DNA from: Bordetella parapertussis
GTDB taxonomy: Bacteria > Pseudomonadota > Gammaproteobacteria > Burkholderiales > SG8-41
Length of the DNA stretch: 64,000 nt
Assembly: GCA_945861275.1 (NCBI GenBank)
Contig: CAMATZ010000007.1
Coordinates: 1-64,000, forward strand
Direction: 5' to 3'
Shown piece by piece: positions 34,985 through 44,509 of the stretch (its first letter is position 1; each line of letters starts with the position of its first letter). The position numbers and the translations under genes were made by a program. A model generated the notes under the pieces. It ran no database searches, was not told the DNA's origin, and saw only the letters and a program-made list of their open reading frames with translations.

Positions 34985-35979
34985 GCACACTGTTGGATAC
35001 ACCGTCGTTTTTTAACGTGGCGCTGTCCACGTGGCGCGCGGTCAATGCGCCGTACACGCGCGCCGGCCGCAACGATACCCTGCCCGATGGCATCGTCAAG
35101 CTCAGCATCAAAGCGATACCCGGCGCGCGCAGCGCCGACACGCTGGGCGCCGAACGCGAAGGCACCGGCGTGGTCATCGACGCCAGCGGACTGATACTGA
35201 CGGTGGGCTATCTGATCATCGAGGCCGGATCCATACTCGCAATGGCGCCGGATGGGCGTGTGCATGCGGCAAGCGTGGTGGGATTCGATCACGCCAGCGG
35301 TTTCGGCTTGCTGCGTGCTTCGCCGGGCGTGGCAAAGCAGCCCTTGCGGCGTGGCGATTCATCCAACCTGAAAGCGCTGCAAACGGTACGCATCGCCGCG
35401 CACGAAGCCGCGGGTGGTGTGTCGCCGGCCTGCGTGTCGTCACGCCGCCGCTTCACGGGCTGGTGGGAATACATGATCGACAGCGCGATTTTCACCGCGC
35501 CGCCGCGCGGCGAGCACAGCGGCGCGGCGTTGCTCGGCGACGATGGCAGCCTGCTCGGCATCGCCTCGCTGTGGGTGAGCGACACGCTGGCCAGCGGCGT
35601 GGCGTTTCCGGGCAATATGTTCATCCCCATCAACCTGCTCGAACCGATACTCGATGATTTGATCACGCATGGGCGGCGACAGGCGCCCAGTCGTCCGTGG
35701 CTGGGCATTTACACCGAAGAGATCGAAGGGCACGTGGTGGTCACGCGCACGCTGCCGGACGGCCCGGCGGATCGATCAGGCATCAAGCGCGGCAATATCC
35801 TGCTCGGCGTGGCCGGCCACTCGATAGGCACGCAAAGCGAGTTCTATGAACGGCTGTGGGCGAGCGGCGAAGCGGGCGACGACGTGACCCTGCACGTGTT
35901 GCACGACAAAAAAGTGAAACACTTTGTGGTGTATTCGGCCGATCGCACGGATTATTTCAAGCCGTGGGTGGTGCGTTAA
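34981..35979 (+). CDS. HtrA/DegP-like PDZ protein with lost catalytic His and Asp (pseudoprotease)
   Basis: A trypsin-fold domain (about 35-235) is followed by one PDZ domain (about 238-325; DGPADRSGIKRGNILLGVAG). The usual ILTNxHVV reads ILTVGYLI, so the catalytic His is Tyr77. The DLAVL Asp position reads GFGLL (Gly107). The nucleophile region GEHSGAAL keeps Ser180. Only one of the three triad residues remains, so peptidase activity is unlikely. There is no signal peptide, so it appears cytoplasmic. The TTG start overlaps the greB stop (TTGA), implying coupled translation. Confidence 0.82.
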   Translation: MSTLLDTPSFFNVALSTWRAVNAPYTRAGRNDTLPDGIVKLSIKAIPGARSADTLGAEREGTGVVIDASGLILTVGYLIIEAGSILAMAPDGRVHAASVVGFDHASGFGLLRASPGVAKQPLRRGDSSNLKALQTVRIAAHEAAGGVSPACVSSRRRFTGWWEYMIDSAIFTAPPRGEHSGAALLGDDGSLLGIASLWVSDTLASGVAFPGNMFIPINLLEPILDDLITHGRRQAPSRPWLGIYTEEIEGHVVVTRTLPDGPADRSGIKRGNILLGVAGHSIGTQSEFYERLWASGEAGDDVTLHVLHDKKVKHFVVYSADRTDYFKPWVVR

Positions 35980-36049
35980 TTTCTATTGGCGCCTTACTTC
36001 CCAAACCCAATCGTCCCTGGCGCGCTCGCGAATTTATTGTTAACAGGCC

Positions 36050-36832
36050 CTACCCCAGGGTGGAGTTAAAGGCGCCGCCATCCAGCAGCAGGTTCTGTCC
36101 GACGATGAAGCCCGAGGACGCCGCACACAGGAACGCGCACGCCTCGCCGAACTCGAACGGATCGCCCGCGCGACCCGCCGGGGAGTTCTTGAAGTGCTGA
36201 GCGATGTACTCATCTACCGGGAGGCCCGCTTTGCGCGCCGCCTCCACGCGCCCCGAACGCAGCCGGTCGGTCAGAAACGGCCCCGGCAACAGCCCATTGA
36301 TCGTCACGTTATGGCGCGCCACCTGCCGCGCCAGACCGCCGACAAAGCCGGTGAGACCGGCGCGGGCGCCGTTGGACATGCCGAGTTCGGGGATCGGCGA
36401 CTTCACCGAGCCCGAGGTGATGTTGACGATGCGGCCGAATTTACGCGCGATCATGCCATCGACCACCGCCTTGATCAGCATGATGGGCGTAATCATGTTG
36501 CCGTTCACCGCCTTCATCCAGTCCGCCTCGCCCCACTCGCGAAAATCCCCGCGCGGCGGGCCACCGGCGTTGTTCACCAGAATGTCCGCGGCCGGGCACG
36601 CTGCCAGCACTTTCGCGCGGCCTTCCGGCGTGGTGATGTCGGCGGCAATGGCGATGACCGCACGCCCCGTCGCGGCGCGAATTTCCGCTGCTGTGGCTTC
36701 GAGCTCACTGCTGGTGCGTGAATTGATCACCAGATCGACGCCATTCCTCGCCAGCGCCATTGCACACGCCTTGCCCAGCCCTTTGCTGGCGGCACAAACG
36801 ATCGCTTTCCTGTCCTTGATGCCTAAATCCAT
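36050..36832 (-). CDS. Short-chain dehydrogenase/reductase lacking the Tyr-x-x-x-Lys motif
   Basis: 260 residues with an SDR cofactor region (AIVCAASKGLGKACA in place of TGxxxGxG), NNAGG at 88-92, and an NITSGSVK strand. The catalytic YxxxK is replaced by MSNGARAGL, so the normal proton-relay residues are missing. This fits a known atypical SDR branch often labelled 3-oxoacyl-ACP reductase-like. AAGGAG lies 7 bases before the ATG. Downstream of the AI-2E family gene on the same strand. Function uncertain. Confidence 0.83.
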   Translation of the reverse strand: MDLGIKDRKAIVCAASKGLGKACAMALARNGVDLVINSRTSSELEATAAEIRAATGRAVIAIAADITTPEGRAKVLAACPAADILVNNAGGPPRGDFREWGEADWMKAVNGNMITPIMLIKAVVDGMIARKFGRIVNITSGSVKSPIPELGMSNGARAGLTGFVGGLARQVARHNVTINGLLPGPFLTDRLRSGRVEAARKAGLPVDEYIAQHFKNSPAGRAGDPFEFGEACAFLCAASSGFIVGQNLLLDGGAFNSTLG

Positions 36833-36942
36833 GGTTGCGCTCCTTGCGTGTCAGTCGTGGTTCAATTGTATCGCCTCAACGTAGTCCGCCGCGCAAGCTG
36901 CAGCAAGCGTCGGCATCAGCCGGACTGAATTTCCGGGCACAG

Positions 36943-37965
36943 CTACACCCATCCGCGGCCGGTTAATTCCGACTTCAGGTACGCATAAAATACCGGCGCC
37001 GCGATCACCCCCGGCAGGCCGAACGCGGCCTCCATCACCACCATCGCCAATAACAGTTCCCACGCCGAAGCCTGTATCTGCGAGCCGACGATGCGCGCGT
37101 TGATGAAGTATTCGAGCTTGTGAATGATCACCAGAAACGCCAGCGCGCCCATCGCCGCGTGCAGCGAAAAACTCAGGCTGATGACCACGATAACGGAGTT
37201 TGAAATCAGGTTGCCCAGCACCGGCAGCAGCCCGGCCAGAAAGGTGATCAAAATCATGGTCTTGGTGAGCGGCAAATGCACGCCGAACAGGGGTAACACA
37301 GCGACCAGATAAATCGCGGTGAGCAGGGTATTCAACGCCGAGATACGCACTTGTGCGAACACCACGCGCCGAAACGCGTCGGCGAGCCGTGCCGTGCACT
37401 GTTGCAGCGCGCGCGCGAGCGGCCCGGCGGTTTGCCCCGGCTGCACTTCCCGCAGGGAAATCAGCGCGCCGATCACCATGCCGATCAGCGCGTACACCAG
37501 TCCGTGCCCCACTTCGCCGCTCACTGATTTGACTTCCCGCGCGTGTTCTCTGAGCCACGCCACAAACTGATCTTTGAGGTCGGATGCGTCGATGGGGATC
37601 CCTTCCTGCATCGACGCTGGCAGGGTATCGCGCGCCTTGTCGAGAATTTCCGCCATTTTTTCAAGTAACACTGCAATGCTGCCCGCGTCGCTGCGCAGGA
37701 ACAACACGGTGGCAGTGATCGCGCCGCCGATCACCACGATTATCAGCGTCAGCAGCAGGGTCAGCGCCACGATTTTCGCGCGGCCGGCATGCGTCACGCC
37801 GAACATGCGCGGCGCCGCCATATGCACCAGCTCATGCACCAGCAGCCCCGCGAACAACGCCGGCAATAAATGCAGCTTGATGATCGCGGGCAATGCCGCC
37901 GCCATCAAAACAAGTGCTGCAATTTCCGGGCGGCTTAAGGTTATTGCGGAAGGATAGCTGGGCAT
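36943..37965 (-). CDS. AI-2E family (PerM/TqsA-like) inner-membrane transporter
   Basis: 340 residues with about seven or eight hydrophobic helices (for example IVALTLLLTLIIVVIGGAIT and TMILITFLAGLLPVLGN) and the family motifs HKLEYFINARIVGSQIQ and LLAMVVMEAAFGLPGVIAAP. Members export autoinducer-2 or act as ion antiporters; many have unknown substrates. Divergent from the RND operon with 135 bp between. No luxS is visible here. Confidence 0.87.
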   Translation of the reverse strand: MPSYPSAITLSRPEIAALVLMAAALPAIIKLHLLPALFAGLLVHELVHMAAPRMFGVTHAGRAKIVALTLLLTLIIVVIGGAITATVLFLRSDAGSIAVLLEKMAEILDKARDTLPASMQEGIPIDASDLKDQFVAWLREHAREVKSVSGEVGHGLVYALIGMVIGALISLREVQPGQTAGPLARALQQCTARLADAFRRVVFAQVRISALNTLLTAIYLVAVLPLFGVHLPLTKTMILITFLAGLLPVLGNLISNSVIVVISLSFSLHAAMGALAFLVIIHKLEYFINARIVGSQIQASAWELLLAMVVMEAAFGLPGVIAAPVFYAYLKSELTGRGWV

Positions 37966-38100
37966 GGCGGCTCCGGGTAAGCGTGCTGGTGCGGATTATG
38001 CGGCAACGCTTCTATGCTGGATACATGCCGCATTGTAAAATGCCTGCCATTGCTGCTGTTTGCGCAGGCAGTTTCCACCAGTAACTACAGGCCGCTCATC

Positions 38101-39288
38101 ATGATGCATTCCCCTATGCGCATTCTCACTCCGCTGTGCACGCTGCTGATTATCGCGGCCCTGGTCTCCGCTTGCGACAAACCCGCTGGTGGCCCGCCGG
38201 GCGGCGGCATGCCACCGGCGCAGGTGTCGGTAATCACCGTGGAAAAACGCGATGTGCCGGTGCGTTATGAGTATGTGGCGCAGACCGCCGGTTATCGCGA
38301 AGTGGAAGTGCGCGCGCGCGTGACCGGCATACTGCAGAAGCGCGGTTTTCGCGAGGGTGCGCCGGTCAAAAAGGGGCAATCCTTGTTTACCGTCGACCCC
38401 GCGCAGTTTCAAGTAGCGCTGGCCAAAGCCGAAGCGGATTTTTCGGTGGCCGATGTGCGCCTGGCTCAAGCGCGGCGCGAAGTGGCGCGCCTGAAGCCGG
38501 TGCGCGAGGCCAGGGCTATCAGTCAAAAAGAACTCGACGATTCAACCTCCGCCGAGCAGGTGGCGGAAGCCGAAGTGAAAAGCGCCCGTGCGCGGGTGAG
38601 CGAAGCACGGCTTAATCTTTCATACACGCGCGTGGAATCGCCGATCGCCGGCATTGCCGGGCGCGCGGTGGTGTCCGAAGGTGCGCTGGTATCAGGGCCC
38701 AATGTGTTGCTGACGACAGTGACGCAGACCGATCCGATGTATGTGATTTTTGGCGTTCCTGACCGCGAGCATCTGGCACTGCGCCGCGATGTTGATTTGG
38801 GCCGCTTGCGCCTGCCCGCCGGCCGCCAGTTTCAGGCGCGCGTGAGGCTTGCTGATGGCAGCTTGTATGAGGGCGTGGGGGTGCTGGGTTTTACCGATGT
38901 GCGCGTCAACGCGCAGACTGGTACCACTGAATCCCGTGCCGAATTTTCCAATAAAAACAATATGTTACGTGCGGGGGAATTCGTGCGCATCGTCCTCGAT
39001 GGCGCGCTGCGGCCCGACGCCATAGTGCTGCCGCAGCGCGCACTCCTCGAAAGTCCCAAAGGCAAATTTGTCTACGTGGTAGGTGCCGATAACAAAGCCG
39101 AAGCGCGGCCCGTTGAAGCTGGCGAGTGGACGGACGATGGCTGGGTGATCAACAGTGGTCTCAAAGCGGGCGAGCGCGTGATTACTGATGGCGTGATGAA
39201 AATCGGCCCCGGCGCGCCGGTGCAGATCGCAGCGCCCGCAGTTGCGCCCGCGGTTGCACCCCCCGCCGCCGCAGCCGGCAAAAAATAG
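38101..39288 (+). CDS. RND efflux periplasmic adaptor (AcrA/MexA-like lipoprotein)
   Basis: The signal peptide with lipobox LVSAC (C25 from the ATG at 38101) is followed by a lipoyl-like domain (TAGYREVEVRARVTG), a coiled-coil hairpin (about 95-165), beta-barrel and membrane-proximal domains (VLPQRALLESPKGKFVYVV). 395 residues with a Pro/Ala-rich tail. It is the first gene of a pump operon; the permease begins 15 bp downstream. The start is set by the signal peptide as no ribosome binding site is clear. Confidence 0.92.
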   Translation: MMHSPMRILTPLCTLLIIAALVSACDKPAGGPPGGGMPPAQVSVITVEKRDVPVRYEYVAQTAGYREVEVRARVTGILQKRGFREGAPVKKGQSLFTVDPAQFQVALAKAEADFSVADVRLAQARREVARLKPVREARAISQKELDDSTSAEQVAEAEVKSARARVSEARLNLSYTRVESPIAGIAGRAVVSEGALVSGPNVLLTTVTQTDPMYVIFGVPDREHLALRRDVDLGRLRLPAGRQFQARVRLADGSLYEGVGVLGFTDVRVNAQTGTTESRAEFSNKNNMLRAGEFVRIVLDGALRPDAIVLPQRALLESPKGKFVYVVGADNKAEARPVEAGEWTDDGWVINSGLKAGERVITDGVMKIGPGAPVQIAAPAVAPAVAPPAAAAGKK

Positions 39289-39303
39289 AAACGCACAGAC
39301 ACC

Positions 39304-42300
39304 ATGATTTCGCGCTTCTTCATAGACCGGCCGATCTTCGCGGCGGTGCTGTCGATCTTCATTGTCATCGCCGGTCTCGCGGCAATACGCATACTGCCGA
39401 TCGCGCAGTATCCCGAAATCGCGCCACCGGTGGTGACGGTTCGCGCCATTTATCCGGGCGCATCGGCGCAGGTGCTCGAGCAGACCGTGGCCGCGCCGCT
39501 GGAAAATCAGATCAACGGCGTCGAGAACATGCTCTACATGAACTCGACCTCCACCGCGCAGGGCGTGGTCGAAATCAAAGTGACTTTCGACATCGGCGCG
39601 GATGTCGATACCGCCGCGCTCAACGTCAACAATCGCGTCAAGCAGGTCGAGCCGCGCCTGCCGCAGGAAGTGCGCCGTCAGGGCGTCACCGTCGAGAAAG
39701 GCTCCTCATCATTCCTGCAGGTGCTGGCGTTCACCTCGCCCGACGCACGCCACAGCGATTTGTTCATCTCGAACTACGTCACGCTCAATGTGCTCGATTC
39801 ATTGAAGCGCATACGCGGCACCACCAACGTGCAAGTCTTCGGCGCCAAGGATTACGCCATGCGCATCTGGCTGCGGCCCGACCGCATGGCGCAGTTGAAA
39901 GTAACGTCCAACGACATCATCCGTGCCGTCAACGAGCAGAACGCGCAGTTCGCCGCCGGCAAAATCGGCCAGGCGCCCACCGGGGGTCCGCAGGAACTGG
40001 TTTACAGCGTCACCACCAAAGGGCGGCTCAGCGAACCCAGCGAGTTTGAAAACATCATCGTGCGCGCCAATGCCGATGGCTCGGTGTTGAAACTGAAGGA
40101 CGTAGCACGCGTTGAACTGGGGGCGAAAGACTACGAATTCATCGGGCGCGTGAACGGCAAGTCGGCGACACTCATCGGAATTTTTCTGCAGCCGAACGCC
40201 AATGCCTTGGCCACCGCCGAACGGGTGAAGGCCGAAATGACGCGTCTGGCGGCCAGCTATCCGCAGGGTTTGCAGCACCACGTGGTGTACGACACCACGC
40301 GCTTTGTCGAAGTGTCGATCCGCGAAGTGCTGATCACGCTGGCTGAAGCGATGGCGCTGGTGTTTCTGGTGGTGTTTCTGTTTTTGCAAAACTGGCGCGC
40401 GACGCTGATTCCCTTTGCCGCCGTGCCGGTGTCGCTGATCGGCACCTTCGCCGGGCTGACGCTGCTCGGCTACTCGATCAACACGCTGACGCTGTTCGGC
40501 ATGGTGCTCGCCATCGGCATCGTGGTGGACGATGCGATTGTGGTGCTTGAAAACGTCGAGCGCATCATGCACGAAGAGCATCTGCACGCGCGTGAGGCCG
40601 CGTTCAAGGCGATGGGCGAAGTCACCGGCCCGGTGATTGCGATCATGCTGACCTTGTGCGCGGTGTTTGTGCCGATCGCGTTCCTCGGCGGGCTGACCGG
40701 CGAACTGTATCGCCAGTTCGCGGTGACGATTTCGATAGCGGTGGTGATTTCAGGGCTGGTGGCGCTCACCTTGACACCGAGCCTGTGCGTGCTGATTTTA
40801 AAGCGCGAGCAGCGTAAGCCGGGACGCTTCTTTCGCTGGTTCAACGGCTGGTTTGCCCGCATGACCGGGCGCTACGTCGATGGCGTGACGTGGATGCTGC
40901 GCCGCGGCGCAGTGGGCGCGGTTTTGTTTATCGGCATGGTAGCGATCACCCTGGGCCTGTGGCGCGCCACACCCGGCTCGCTGGTGCCCGACGAAGATCA
41001 GGGCTACTACATCGCAGCGGTGTTTTTGCCCGACGGCGCCACGCTGGAGCGCACCGACAAAGTGGTGAACCAGGTCGTCGATATCATCAAATCCAATCCG
41101 GCGAACGAAAACGCCGTAGCCTTCACCGGCATGGATTTTCTCGGCGGCGGCTTTCGCAACAGCGCGGCAACTATTTTTGTCACGCAAAAACACTGGGATG
41201 AACGCAGGATTGCGACGCCGCAACTGGTGGGCGAATTTTTCATGAAGACCGGGCATATCAAGGAGGCGTTGATACTGGGCTTCGCCCCGCCGCCGATTTT
41301 CGGGCTGGGCAATGCGGGTGGCTTCGAGTTTTACCTGCAAAACCGTGGCGACGGCGGCGCGCCGCGCTTGTTCGAAGTGACGCAGCAACTGCTGGGCGCA
41401 GTGGCAAAGGACGGCTCGTTCGCCTTCGTCAACACGCTGTGGCGCGCCAACGTGCCGCAGCTTTATATCGATGTTGACCGCGAAAAAGCCAAGACCACCG
41501 GCGTGTCACTCGATGAACTCTACGGCACGCTGGCTTCCACGCTGGGCACTTACTATGTGAACGACTTCAACAAGTCCGGCCGCACGTGGCAGGTATTGAT
41601 GTCGGCCGAGCCCGCGTTTCGCAAACGCCCCGAAGATATTTCCGCGATGTTTGTGCGCTCCGATCAGGGGCGCATGGTGTCGCTCGGTTCGCTGGCAACG
41701 GTGCATTTTTCTTCAGGCCCGGATTCGATGGAGCGTTTCAACAATCTGCCGGCGGTAAAAATTTTCGGCTCGGCGCTCCCCGGCTTCAGTTCGGGCCAGG
41801 CGATCGAGCGCATGGAAAAAATCGCGCGCGAAACGCTGCCACCGGAGTTTACTTTCGACTGGGGTGGCGCTTCGTTTCAGGAAAAGCGCTCCGGCGGAAC
41901 CTCGCTGCTGGCGCTGGGCCTCGCGGCGCTGATGGTGTTTTTGATCCTCGCCGCGCAGTACGACAAATGGTCGCTGCCGCTGGCGGTGCTGCTGGCGCTG
42001 CCGTTCGGCACCTTCGGTGCGCTGGCCGCGATTTTTATCAACAACCTGCTGCCGATGCCGTACTACATGGCGCAGGGCGTGCCGTGGCTGCAAGGGCTGT
42101 TGTCGCCGCTGGCCGGCGTCGCGCGTCTGTCCAACGACGTGTATTTCCAGATTGGTCTGGTAACGCTGCTGGGACTCGCCGCAAAAAATGCGATTCTTAT
42201 CGTCGAGTACGCGGTGCTGAAAAAACATCAGGGGTATTCGACATCCGCTGCCGCGATTGAAGCCGCGCGTTTGCGCTTCAGGCCCATATTGATGACCTCG

Positions 42301-42564
42301 CTCGCGTTCATCCTGGGCGTCACGCCGCTGGCGTTTTCGACAGGCGCCGGCGCGGGTGCGCGTCACTCGGCGGGTACCGGCGTTATGGGCGGCATGCTGG
42401 CGGCGACTTTTCTGGCGATATTTTTTATTCCGTGGTTTTACAAATTGATCGTGGATCGAAAGTTGTCTGACTCGCGTACGACCAAAGAAATCGAGGATGA
42501 GGTTGAGTTGCATCGGCAAGAGACTTTGCGCAATCCTGTGGTGAAGGGGGATGGCAATGATTAG
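39304..42564 (+). CDS. RND multidrug efflux permease (AcrB/HAE1 family)
   Basis: 1086 residues with 12 predicted transmembrane helices and two large periplasmic loops. The start MISRFFIDRPIFAAVLSI is canonical; GIVVDDAIVVLENVER carries the proton-relay Asp pair in TM4 and GLAAKNAILIVEYA the Lys/TM10 region. It exchanges protons for hydrophobic or amphiphilic drugs with the adaptor and outer-membrane factor encoded on either side. The 3' end overlaps the ATG of the next gene by 14 bp. Confidence 0.95.
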   Translation: MISRFFIDRPIFAAVLSIFIVIAGLAAIRILPIAQYPEIAPPVVTVRAIYPGASAQVLEQTVAAPLENQINGVENMLYMNSTSTAQGVVEIKVTFDIGADVDTAALNVNNRVKQVEPRLPQEVRRQGVTVEKGSSSFLQVLAFTSPDARHSDLFISNYVTLNVLDSLKRIRGTTNVQVFGAKDYAMRIWLRPDRMAQLKVTSNDIIRAVNEQNAQFAAGKIGQAPTGGPQELVYSVTTKGRLSEPSEFENIIVRANADGSVLKLKDVARVELGAKDYEFIGRVNGKSATLIGIFLQPNANALATAERVKAEMTRLAASYPQGLQHHVVYDTTRFVEVSIREVLITLAEAMALVFLVVFLFLQNWRATLIPFAAVPVSLIGTFAGLTLLGYSINTLTLFGMVLAIGIVVDDAIVVLENVERIMHEEHLHAREAAFKAMGEVTGPVIAIMLTLCAVFVPIAFLGGLTGELYRQFAVTISIAVVISGLVALTLTPSLCVLILKREQRKPGRFFRWFNGWFARMTGRYVDGVTWMLRRGAVGAVLFIGMVAITLGLWRATPGSLVPDEDQGYYIAAVFLPDGATLERTDKVVNQVVDIIKSNPANENAVAFTGMDFLGGGFRNSAATIFVTQKHWDERRIATPQLVGEFFMKTGHIKEALILGFAPPPIFGLGNAGGFEFYLQNRGDGGAPRLFEVTQQLLGAVAKDGSFAFVNTLWRANVPQLYIDVDREKAKTTGVSLDELYGTLASTLGTYYVNDFNKSGRTWQVLMSAEPAFRKRPEDISAMFVRSDQGRMVSLGSLATVHFSSGPDSMERFNNLPAVKIFGSALPGFSSGQAIERMEKIARETLPPEFTFDWGGASFQEKRSGGTSLLALGLAALMVFLILAAQYDKWSLPLAVLLALPFGTFGALAAIFINNLLPMPYYMAQGVPWLQGLLSPLAGVARLSNDVYFQIGLVTLLGLAAKNAILIVEYAVLKKHQGYSTSAAAIEAARLRFRPILMTSLAFILGVTPLAFSTGAGAGARHSAGTGVMGGMLAATFLAIFFIPWFYKLIVDRKLSDSRTTKEIEDEVELHRQETLRNPVVKGDGND

Positions 42565-44362
42565 CGGCAATGTCAAAAGCCTCCCTCACCCCCGGCCCCT
42601 CGGCGCCGCTTCAAGTGTTCCCTTATCCCGAAGGAAGAGGGGAGTAAAGCCCCCTCTTCCTCCGGGCATACGTATCTACACATCTTTACGATGTAAAAAA
42701 TACGATCACTACCAGCGAAATAACTCCCTCGCCCGCCTTGGGGCGGGACAAGGGCACACTTGCAGCGAAGCAGAGGGTGGGGGTGAGGGTAGGGGCACGC
42801 TGCATCCCCTCACCCTAACCCTCTCCCCGCAAGCGGGGCGAGGGGACCGTGAAGTGGAGATGTGTAGATACCCATACCCTCCGGGACAAGGGAACACTTG
42901 CTGCGGAGCAGAGGGCTGGGGTGAGGGAAAGGAAGCACCGTGGCGCAAGGAATGGGAAGCACGCTTTAACCGTTTGTTTTTATTGATATTTATATTGTCG
43001 CTCGCAGGGTGTTCCATAGTGCCCGGATACCAGCGCCCAGCGTCAGAACTGCCCGCGGCATGGCACGCAGCGCCCGCGCAAAGCCTGCAAGTGGGCGAAC
43101 GCTGGTGGACGCTGTACCAGGACAGTGCGCTCGATGCGCTGATCGCCGAAGCGTTCGAGCACAACCGCGATCTCGCGCTGGCGGCTGCGCGCGTGGACGA
43201 AGCGCGCGCGCTGTCGCGGGTGGCGGATGCGCAATTATTTCCGTCGATCGACGCCACCGCGCAGCGTGATCGCACGCGCTCTTCCGAAGTTTCACCGCTG
43301 CCGATTCCTGCGAGCGCCCTCGAACGCAACAGTTATCGCGCGCAACTCAATGTGTCGTACGAACTCGATTTGTGGGGACGCCTGCGCGGCGCGGGTAATG
43401 CCGCGCGCGCGGAAGTGCTGGCGACTGACGCCGCGCGTGAAACCGTGCGCCTGGCCCTCGGTGCAGACGTGGTGCGCGCGTATTTCACGCTACTCGCGCT
43501 GGATGAACAGATCGCGGTAACGCGCCGCGCGCTGGCGTTGCGTGATGACAATCTGCGTTTGCAGCGCGTGCGGCATACGGCAGGCCTGATCGGCGACTAT
43601 CAGTTGCGGCAACTCGAAGCCGAAGTAGCGGCGGCGCAGGCACAATTGCCGGCGCTGGAACGCAGCCGCACCACCGAGGAACTGGCGCTCGCCGTGCTGT
43701 TGGGGCGCAGCCCGCGCGCGCTCAGTACATCCACAGTGAAGCGCAGTGCTGTGCACGATGCAGCGCCGCCAGCGGTGGCGCCTGAAGGTTTGCCCTCGGA
43801 TCTATTGCTGCGCCGCCCGGACATCGTTCAGGCGGAACAGCGCCTGATCGCGGTGAACGCACGCATCGCGGCGACGCGCGCTGCGCTGTTTCCACGCATT
43901 GCGCTCACCGGCTATCTGGGCAGCGAGAGCGGCGCGCTGCGCGACCTGCTATCCGGCCCGGCGTTGATCTGGCAACTCGCGTTTGGTCTGACGCAGCCGA
44001 TTTTTCAGGCAGGCCGCGTGGCGGGCGAGATCGCCGCCATCAAGGCGCGCGAACAACAGGCGCTGGCGCAATATCAAAAAGCGGTGCAGGAGGCGTTTCG
44101 CGAAGTGCAGCAGGCGCTCTCCGCACAGACGCGCGCACGCGAGATTTTCGAGGCGGAATCCACGCGCGCAGTGGCGCTGCGCGACGCCGTGCGGCTCGCG
44201 CGCATCCGCTACGACAACGGCCTCGTCAGCCAGTTGGAAGTGATCGATGCCGAACGCAATCTGCTGGCCGCGGATTTAAATCGCGCAGATGCGCTGCGCG
44301 CGCGGCGGGTGGCGGTGGCTGATCTGGTGCGGGCGCTGGGTGGTGGGTGGAGCGGAAAATAG
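42551..44362 (+). CDS. RND outer-membrane factor (NodT family lipoprotein) with repeat element in its 5' end
   Basis: The body is a TolC-like trimeric channel: lipobox LSLAGC, GYQRPASELPAAW, GERWWTLYQDSALD, and paired coiled-coil repeats of about 400 residues. The frame opens at an ATG overlapping the permease stop, but about 120 codons between that ATG and the signal peptide consist of a palindromic repeat (42572-42928). Either the repeat inserted in frame between the original start and the signal sequence, or translation begins inside or after it (candidates: ATG 42860, or a TTG just before the hydrophobic segment). Export efficiency may be affected. Confidence 0.82.
   Translation: MAMISGNVKSLPHPRPLGAASSVPLSRRKRGVKPPLPPGIRIYTSLRCKKYDHYQRNNSLARLGAGQGHTCSEAEGGGEGRGTLHPLTLTLSPQAGRGDREVEMCRYPYPPGQGNTCCGAEGWGEGKEAPWRKEWEARFNRLFLLIFILSLAGCSIVPGYQRPASELPAAWHAAPAQSLQVGERWWTLYQDSALDALIAEAFEHNRDLALAAARVDEARALSRVADAQLFPSIDATAQRDRTRSSEVSPLPIPASALERNSYRAQLNVSYELDLWGRLRGAGNAARAEVLATDAARETVRLALGADVVRAYFTLLALDEQIAVTRRALALRDDNLRLQRVRHTAGLIGDYQLRQLEAEVAAAQAQLPALERSRTTEELALAVLLGRSPRALSTSTVKRSAVHDAAPPAVAPEGLPSDLLLRRPDIVQAEQRLIAVNARIAATRAALFPRIALTGYLGSESGALRDLLSGPALIWQLAFGLTQPIFQAGRVAGEIAAIKAREQQALAQYQKAVQEAFREVQQALSAQTRAREIFEAESTRAVALRDAVRLARIRYDNGLVSQLEVIDAERNLLAADLNRADALRARRVAVADLVRALGGGWSGK
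42572..42928. repeat. Composite palindromic element C, nested, inside an ORF
   Basis: The outer halves (42572-42660 and 42872-42928) are roughly inverse complements, rich in CCTCACCCC/GGGGTGAGG and sharing CAAGTGTTCCCTT. They lead into perfect 14-bp arms GTATCTACACATCT (42672-42685) and its complement (42858-42871). Between these lies a second GC-rich palindrome (CCCTCGCCCGCC..GGGCGAGGGG) that appears to have entered the loop of the first. The left end matches the right end of element A over 20 bp. Confidence 0.78.
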
Positions 44363-44509
44363 GCGCAGCCCATCTTTTGCGTGCAAGCACCGCCTGTTAA
44401 GTGGTCTGATAATTGACGCGATTGACTGTTTACCGGACAGGGAATAGATTGCTGATGAGTGAACTCTCGTAGAAGAACGCGGGGCATTGGATAAGGCGAT
44501 CGAAATATC

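Noticed and set aside
36943-37965. Quorum-sensing AI-2 exporter
   Set aside because: Only the family is visible; no luxS or lsr genes are present and many members transport other solutes.
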